NCBI RefSeq assembly: GCF_004127445.1
Contig: NZ_QEXM01000057.1
Coordinates: 62,001 to 126,000 of the forward strand
Origin: Streptomyces alfalfae
GTDB taxonomy: Bacteria > Actinomycetota > Actinomycetes > Streptomycetales > Streptomycetaceae
DNA length: 64,000 bases
Reading direction: 5' to 3'
Shown here: positions 59,128 through 64,000 of the stretch, one piece after another
How the letters are laid out: the number at the start of each line of letters is the position of its first letter
Numbering within the stretch: position 1 is the stretch's first letter
Translations under genes and position numbers: made by a program
Notes under the pieces: generated by a model
Told to the model about the DNA's origin: nothing
Seen by the model: only the letters and a program-made list of their open reading frames with translations
Database searches by the model: none

Positions 59128-60582
59128 TCAGCGGCTATGGCCCGAGCGGTAGACGCTGAGGTCGCCGTAGGCCGACAGGGCACCGGCCAGGTCACCGGGT
59201 TCGTGCCGCAGCGTGGTGTCCAGGAAGGCGCGAGTGGTCGCGGCGACGGCGCGTGGGCTCTCGGTGCGGCCGAGGGACCCGACCATCGAGGGCACAGGTG
59301 GCAGATAGAGGGGGGCGTCCATGAAGGTGAGGTGTGCGGCGCCGGGGATGGTGAGCCGGTAGCTCGTCGCGGTGCTGAGCTTGAGGACCTTGGTAAGACG
59401 AGGTATGTAGCGCGGGTCGGTTTCCGGGCTGATGGCTTGGGTGAGCGCGAGCACCGGCTGGTGGAAGGAGCGCGGTTCGGGGTCGCGGGGGTAGCCGTCC
59501 AGATTGATGACGGAGGTGAACCGGCGGTCCTGTCGGGCCGCTTGCAGTGCGGCGCCGCCACCCAGGGAGTGGCCGGTCACCGCGGCACGGCCGGTGTCCA
59601 GGCGTCCGGTCAGCGGGCCCGCGATCCGACCTCGGTCCAGACGGCCCAGCTGGGTGAGGACGAAGCTGAGGTCCGCGGCCCGGATCCCCGTTGTCTCGAC
59701 GGCCCGTTCGTCGTCCTCGTCGTCATTCCCGGTGGGAAGCATCTTGGTGTGGATCGTTCGGCCGTGGGCGGGGACGACGGCGGCGGAGTCGTAGGGGTGG
59801 TCGAGGGCAGCGACCACATAGCCGTGGCTGGCCAATTCCTCGGCCCAAGCGGTGTTCTGGGTACGCACACCCCCCAGCCCTGGGGAGAACAGGACGACCG
59901 GGAAGCGTCCGCCCCCGTCGGCCACCGGGGCGTTGAAGACCGAACGCGTGCGGGCACTCGGGACGCCGTCGACCAGGAAGCCGGGCAGGCCGACGTGGCG
60001 CGCGAGAGCACCCGCCACGATGTGCGCCTCGTGTTTTGTGCGCCCGAGGTACTGGGCCCGCTGCGCGCCTGCGGGGCTCTTCCGCGCGGGATACCAGAGC
60101 TGAACCACGACCGTGCGCCGGTCGTGCGGGGCGGCGGTGGCGGTCTCGGGACGGTGCGGATCGGTCCACTGCACCACGCGGGTGCCGACCGCGAAGTCGC
60201 CTGACGGCTCGGGGAACACCGGCACGGGAAAGGCCCAGGCGGCCACCGGCCCCGCGGCTATCAGGCCGACGCAGGCCACCGACCCCGGCAACGCCACCCA
60301 CCAGCGAGCCCGCCACGCCGGCCGACCGGAACGGCGTCGCAGCACAGGAGAGACGGCGAACGGCAACGCGAAGGCGGCGCCGGCCAGTATCGGCAGCACT
60401 TGCCAGCGGATCCCCGCCACACTCAGCACGATCGTGCAGAGCACGCAGACCGCTCCCGCCGCGGCCGCGACGCGTGGGCGGGCGGCCGGGGGAAGCCACC
60501 GCGCCGTCACCAGCGTGAGGGCACCCAGCAACGCAAGGATCTCCAGTGGGGACATGTGCAGTCCCGGGATGGTCTCGTTCAC
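59128..60582 (-). CDS. Membrane-anchored alpha/beta hydrolase, PAF-acetylhydrolase/dienelactone-like
   Basis: A 484-residue protein. Residues 1-130 carry about four hydrophobic helices (ILALLGALTLVTARWL, AAAAGAVCVLCTIVLSV and others). The C-terminal hydrolase has VVLFSPGLGGVRTQNTAWAE, GYVVAALDHPYDSAAVVPAH, the nucleophile elbow AAVTGHSLGGGAALQAARQD and His in TIPGAAHLTFMDAPLYLP. Possibly acts on lipids or small esters at the cell surface. GTG 60582 with GAGG upstream. Three 33-base repeats lie just upstream of the start. Confidence 0.87.
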   Translation of the reverse strand: MNETIPGLHMSPLEILALLGALTLVTARWLPPAARPRVAAAAGAVCVLCTIVLSVAGIRWQVLPILAGAAFALPFAVSPVLRRRSGRPAWRARWWVALPGSVACVGLIAAGPVAAWAFPVPVFPEPSGDFAVGTRVVQWTDPHRPETATAAPHDRRTVVVQLWYPARKSPAGAQRAQYLGRTKHEAHIVAGALARHVGLPGFLVDGVPSARTRSVFNAPVADGGGRFPVVLFSPGLGGVRTQNTAWAEELASHGYVVAALDHPYDSAAVVPAHGRTIHTKMLPTGNDDEDDERAVETTGIRAADLSFVLTQLGRLDRGRIAGPLTGRLDTGRAAVTGHSLGGGAALQAARQDRRFTSVINLDGYPRDPEPRSFHQPVLALTQAISPETDPRYIPRLTKVLKLSTATSYRLTIPGAAHLTFMDAPLYLPPVPSMVGSLGRTESPRAVAATTRAFLDTTLRHEPGDLAGALSAYGDLSVYRSGHSR

Positions 60583-60638
60583 CCGGTCATCCTCGCTGCG
60601 AGTGCCCGGCTGCCGCATCGAACCCGGGTATCCATCGC

Positions 60639-60737
60639 GTGCAACCACCGTCGCAATCAGACACACCCCCTGTGCGACCGCAGTGGCATCCAAGCGCATC
60701 GCCTGTGCAACCCGGGTCGCAATCCGGAACGCCGGGA
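60639..60737 (-). repeat. Three imperfect 33-base tandem repeats
   Basis: Copies start at 60639, 60672 and 60705. The first 20 bases of copies one and three (GTGCAACC..., ...GTCGCAATC) differ at three positions; copy two is more divergent. Read on the minus strand they would encode IATxVA-type 11-residue units. Confidence 0.75.
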
Positions 60738-60975
60738 CGGCGGCCGCTTTGCTACCACGGGATGTAGTGGGACTCCTACTGAGGTCGCATCGCGGCACGG
60801 TGCCATCAGACGGTGGTCTCATGTGCTCCGATGCAACTGCGGTCTACCGTGACAGGGCCACGGTACGTGCCGGGCGGCACGGTCCTGCGCTTTTCGTACA
60901 CGACCCGGCTCCAGCTGACTGTGCGCGGTGGTGGCCCCGGGCCGGGGCCCTGACGCTGAACGACAGGAACGTGTG

Positions 60976-62244
60976 ATGACGGATGCAGCCGCAGGGCCCC
61001 ACCGTGCCCACCCGGTGCGCTACCAGGGCTTCGTATGGCTGATGCGGTACACCCACCCAGCCTTCATGCGTGTGGCGCGCCTGGTGAGTGCTGCCTGGCA
61101 GTGGGGCTCCCGGCTGCCGCCCTTGGTGTGTGACTCGCTGTTGCCGACACTGCTCCTCGTCAACGTCACGACCACACGCCCGCTCCACGAACTGCCCGTG
61201 GCCACCACCCTCACCGCCGCCCTTGTGCTGCCCCTGCTATGGCGGCGTAGGGCCCCGCTCATGGTGTTCGGCATGGTGACTGCCGCGGCCTTCGTCCAAT
61301 GGCTGATGGACGTCCAACTGCTGGCGGACATCGCCTTGCTGATAGCGCTCTACACAGTGGCCGCGAGTTCTGGTCGGCGCGGCACACTTGCCGCCGGGGC
61401 CATCGTGGAGGCCGGAGTTCTGTTGGCCTGTTTGCGCTGGGCGGTGGAAGAAGCATTTCCGACCACCTTCGTCGCGGCCACCGCGATGGTGATCGCCTCC
61501 GCGGCCCTGGGTGTGAACGTACGGACCAAGGGCGTCTGCCTGGAGGCTCTGGAGGAACGGGCCGCGCGCCTGGAGCGGGAGCGGGACCAGCAGGCGCGGC
61601 TGGCCGTCGCCGAAGAGAGAACACGCATCACCCGGGAGATGCACGACATCGTCACACACAACCTATCCGTCATGGTCGCGCTCACCGACGCCGCCGTCTA
61701 CGCGCAGCACCGGTCGCCCGACAAGGCGACCACCGCGATGCTCCAGATCTCCGAAACAGGCCGGCAGGCTCTGACCGACATGCGGCGTTCCCTGGGCATC
61801 CTGCGGACCGACGAACCGGACGCGGAGCGCCACCCGCTGCCCGGGATCGCCCAACTGGCAGCCCTCACCGAGCAGATGTGCGCCGCCGGACTGCCCACCC
61901 GACTCGAGGTCCACGGCGAGCACACCCACATCCCCGCCACCGCACAGCTGACCGTTTACCGCCTGGTGCAGGAAGCCTTGACCAACGCCCTCAAGCACAC
62001 CCCCTCCGGGACGCATGCGCAGGTCCACGTGAGGTGTTCGACCGAGGCCGTGACGGTGCACGTCATCGACAACGGCCCCGGTACGACCCTCCCCGGCACC
62101 ACGCCGTCCGGCCACGGCATTCCCGGCATGCGCGAGCGAGCGGTCGCCTACGGGGGAGAGTTGCGGGCCGGACCGCTCCCGGGCGGCGGCTGGGAAATCC
62201 ATACCCGTCTCGACCTCGACAACGGGGGAGAGGTGACCACATGA
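60976..62244 (+). CDS. NarL-type sensor histidine kinase (HisKA_3)
   Basis: A 422-residue sensor kinase. Several hydrophobic helices occupy the N-terminal 180 residues (LPTLLLVNVTTTRPLH, ALVLPLLWRRRAP, LLADIALLIALYTVAASS). A coiled segment (EERAARLERERDQQARLAVA) leads to the phospho-acceptor His in TRITREMHDIVTHNLSVMVA. The ATPase has VYRLVQEALTNALKHTPSG and SGHGIPGMRERAVAYGGEL. ATG 60976 follows AGGAACGTGTG. It overlaps the response regulator by 4 bases, forming one operon. Confidence 0.93.
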   Translation: MTDAAAGPHRAHPVRYQGFVWLMRYTHPAFMRVARLVSAAWQWGSRLPPLVCDSLLPTLLLVNVTTTRPLHELPVATTLTAALVLPLLWRRRAPLMVFGMVTAAAFVQWLMDVQLLADIALLIALYTVAASSGRRGTLAAGAIVEAGVLLACLRWAVEEAFPTTFVAATAMVIASAALGVNVRTKGVCLEALEERAARLERERDQQARLAVAEERTRITREMHDIVTHNLSVMVALTDAAVYAQHRSPDKATTAMLQISETGRQALTDMRRSLGILRTDEPDAERHPLPGIAQLAALTEQMCAAGLPTRLEVHGEHTHIPATAQLTVYRLVQEALTNALKHTPSGTHAQVHVRCSTEAVTVHVIDNGPGTTLPGTTPSGHGIPGMRERAVAYGGELRAGPLPGGGWEIHTRLDLDNGGEVTT

Positions 62245-62903
62245 CGATCCGCATCCTGATCGCTGACGACGAAGCGCTGCTCCGGATGGCCTTCGGCACG
62301 GTCCTGGAGGCCCAGCCCGACATGGCACCCGTCGGCGAAGCGGCGGACGGCATGGAGGCCGTACGCCTCGCCCGGGAGTTGCGCCCCGACGTCGTCCTCA
62401 TGGATGTCCGGATGCCCGGGACCGACGGGATCGAGGCGACCCGGCAGGTCATCCGGTTCTCCCCGCAGAGCAAGGTGCTGATCCTCACCACCTTCGACCT
62501 GGATGAATACGCCTTCGCCGGACTCAACGCCGGAGCCTCGGGCTTCCTGTTGAAGAACACCAGACCCGAGGAATTGCTCACCGCGATACGCAGCGTGGCC
62601 GTGGGCGACGCGGTGGTCTCCCCGCGGATCACCCGCCGCCTGCTGGACAACGTCTGTCCGAACCTCCCCGACGGTCGCAGCGCCGCCCGCGACGAGCGGC
62701 TGGGCCGACTCAGCGCCCGCGAGCGCGAGGTACTCGTCCAGGTGGGCTGCGGCCTGTCCAACGCCGAGATCGCGGCCGCCCTGCACCTCGCGGAGGCGAC
62801 CGTGAAGTCCCACCTCGGGCGAATCCTGCAGAAACTCGAACTCCGCGACCGTATACAAGCCGTGGTCTTCGCCTACGAGAGCCGCCTCATCCACCCGGCA
62901 TGA
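62241..62903 (+). CDS. NarL-type response regulator
   Basis: A 220-residue response regulator: receiver with ILIADDEALLRMAFGTVLEA and phospho-acceptor Asp in DVVLMDVRMPGTDGIEATRQ, then a Lys in GFLLKNTRPEELLTAIRSV. The LuxR-type DNA-binding domain has LSAREREVLVQVGCGLSNAE and IAAALHLAEATVKSHLGRIL. Start ATG overlaps the kinase stop (ATGA). Partner of the preceding kinase; targets unknown, possibly the divergent membrane hydrolase. Confidence 0.95.
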   Translation: MTIRILIADDEALLRMAFGTVLEAQPDMAPVGEAADGMEAVRLARELRPDVVLMDVRMPGTDGIEATRQVIRFSPQSKVLILTTFDLDEYAFAGLNAGASGFLLKNTRPEELLTAIRSVAVGDAVVSPRITRRLLDNVCPNLPDGRSAARDERLGRLSAREREVLVQVGCGLSNAEIAAALHLAEATVKSHLGRILQKLELRDRIQAVVFAYESRLIHPA

Positions 62904-63058
62904 CCGACCCGGACGTCCGGACCCAACGGTGGTGTCCTCAGCCAGAAGACGGCCGTCGAACTCGGCCCGGCCGACACGCTCTCGACCGCTCGTGCCGCCC
63001 GGCAGCCACACCGTCACCCTCGGGAAAGGTACTTGGCTGGGATTGCCGGAATTGAAGA

Positions 63059-63226
63059 ATGTCGGACATGCAGATGCGACAGGCACGGCCTGATGACGCG
63101 TCAGCGGGTGGCGGTCTCCACGTGCGCTCCTGGCAGGCGGCCTTTGCCGGTCTTGTTCCCCTGCATTACCTCGACGCAATGGACCCAAGTCGCGAAGATC
63201 GGGCACAGGGACTGGAAATCAGTTGA
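63059..63226 (+). pseudogene. Truncated GNAT acetyltransferase (N-terminal stub)
   Basis: A 55-codon frame gives MQMRQARPDDASAGGGLHVR, then SWQAAFAGLVPLHYLDAMDP, the typical N-terminal part of a GNAT family acetyltransferase of about 160 residues. It stops at TGA 63224-63226 and nothing resembling the acetyl-CoA-binding motif follows. Confidence 0.65.
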
Positions 63227-63536
63227 TTCTGGCCACGTTGGCGGCTCTCGGGCAGGCCGACTCGGCTCCCGGTTTTGCACGCCACGGAGCCCGGAAGCAG
63301 GGTGGTCACGCGTTCGAGTCGAACTTACGGGTCCGTCCCGATGTCGCCGTTCCCGCCTGCTGCTGCGGGCGGTGGTACTCCAGCGTCGCCTCGCGGATGC
63401 ATTCGTGTGCGGTTTTCCGTCAGGGTCGGTGAACCAGACATTGGTGGTCGGCTTCCGGGCAGGGCAGAGTCTTCAGATATGCAGCTCGTGCCCGCGCCGT
63501 TACAACGGGAGTCCTACATCCAGGAGGACTTCCCTT
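63227..63536. other. Gap between the GNAT stub and the F420 oxidoreductase
   Basis: No gene supported. AGGAGG at 63522-63527 serves the next gene. Confidence 0.45.
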
Positions 63537-64000
63537 ATGCATCTCGGGACGACGGGTATCTGGAGTCTGGCGTTCACGCACGGAGACCGCACCGAAGCAC
63601 GCGAGGCTGCGGCTGAACTCGAAGAGCTTGGCTACGGGACCATCTGGCTCGGCGGAAGCCCAGGCGGTAACCCTCGCGCAGACCTGGCCACGGCAGCCGA
63701 GATCCTGGCCGCGACCAGTCGGGGCACCGTCGCGACCGGGTGCGTGTCCATCTGGGACAGGGCCCCGGCCCAGCTCGCCGCCGCCTACCACGCACTGCCT
63801 CAACGGCAACGAGACCGGCTGCTGGTGGGGCTCGGTGTCAGCCACGCGGATTTCGTCGACCGTTACCACAAGCCGTACCGGGCACTGAGCTCCTACCTGG
63901 ACGCATTGGACGCGGCGACTCCCGCACTGCCGCCGACCGCGCGCATCGTCGGTGCGCACGGGCCGCAGATGACTCGCCTGGCAGCGGCCAAATCCATGGG
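63537..64000 (+). CDS. LuxAB-like (LLM-class) F420-dependent oxidoreductase, partial
   Basis: At least 154 residues of a luciferase-like monooxygenase-fold protein, open at the window edge. MHLGTTGIWSLAFTHGDRTE opens it. LEELGYGTIWLGGSPGGNPR, the ATSRGTVATGCVSIWDRAPA segment and RDRLLVGLGVSHADFVDRYH are the family's ordered features. AGGAGG precedes ATG 63537 by 9 bases. The actinobacterial branch uses coenzyme F420 to oxidise alcohols or reduce small molecules. The C-terminal half is beyond the window. Confidence 0.88.
   Translation, partial: MHLGTTGIWSLAFTHGDRTEAREAAAELEELGYGTIWLGGSPGGNPRADLATAAEILAATSRGTVATGCVSIWDRAPAQLAAAYHALPQRQRDRLLVGLGVSHADFVDRYHKPYRALSSYLDALDAATPALPPTARIVGAHGPQMTRLAAAKSM

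Noticed and set aside
63310..63350. tRNA-like T-loop (CGCGTTCGAGTCG) suggesting a tRNA gene or attachment site
   Set aside because: The flanking bases do not form a T-stem, and no acceptor or anticodon arms could be paired.
1..64000. CRISPR arrays, rRNA genes or a prophage
   Set aside because: No regularly spaced repeats with spacers, no rRNA-like sequence and no phage structural or integrase genes could be recognised.

Overview
The window is high-GC actinobacterial DNA and almost certainly from a Streptomyces chromosome. The evidence is strong third-position G/C bias, GTG starts and AGGAGG-type ribosome sites, F420-dependent enzyme families, SpoIIE-type phosphatases, an S-adenosylmethionine (SAM) methyltransferase of the DUF574 type, and many TetR/LysR/MerR regulators. 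The many decayed genes and insertion-sequence scraps suggest an accessory region, perhaps a chromosome arm (inference). Region 1 (about 0.2-14.3 kb, nearly all + strand) is a compact biosynthetic gene cluster. It holds a LuxR-type regulator, a small unknown protein, a 56-residue peptide ending in Thr-Trp-Ala-Trp-Asp, an AsnRS-like class II aminoacyl-tRNA synthetase paralogue without an anticodon domain, a radical SAM enzyme with a cobalamin-type N-terminal domain, an MFS exporter, an ATP-grasp ligase, a SAM methyltransferase, a cytochrome P450, an APH-like kinase, an AlaRS-like/MccF-like (S66 peptidase) fusion and an AvtA-like aminotransferase. No NRPS, PKS or terpene gene is present. I read it as either a RiPP or a ligase-built small-peptide or aminoacyl-nucleotide-type antibiotic cluster, with the MccF-like fusion as candidate self-immunity. 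I cannot match it to a described cluster. It is the best candidate for a new system here. Region 2 (15-24.7 kb) is mixed. It has an F420/PPOX enzyme, a YCII protein, an SGNH hydrolase with a strong hairpin terminator, a ruined lincosamide-nucleotidyltransferase-like gene, a TetR/quinone-oxidoreductase pair with a clear operator, a DUF574 methyltransferase, and a glutamate decarboxylase plus class II amidotransferase pair. Region 3 (24.7-39.3 kb) is a run of divergently arranged regulator/enzyme pairs: TetR/alpha-beta hydrolase, TetR/APC permease plus amidohydrolase, XRE/methionine aminopeptidase, and LysR/VOC. Several have near-perfect palindromic operators between them. Other genes are an MBL hydrolase, two RibD/DHFR-like reductases and an NmrA-like protein. 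Region 4 (39.7-44.1 kb) has two truncated genes (WD40, MFS), then a btuFCD-like cobalamin importer preceded by a clear cobalamin riboswitch. Region 5 (44.4-55.8 kb) has an HxlR/imine-reductase-like pair and a signalling patch of two SpoIIE-type phosphatases and two EF-hand proteins, with an SMI1-like protein, a VOC protein and a MerR regulator; an adenosine deaminase remnant and a frameshifted secreted-protein-like gene lie among them. Region 6 (56-64 kb) has two IS5-like transposase scraps (a third is near 27.9 kb), a hypothetical with an EF-Tu-like tail, a DinB/maleylpyruvate-isomerase-like protein, a YdcF protein, a membrane-anchored alpha/beta hydrolase, a NarL-type two-component system, a GNAT stub and a LuxAB-like F420 oxidoreductase running off the right edge. 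All names rest on motif reading; no database search was run.
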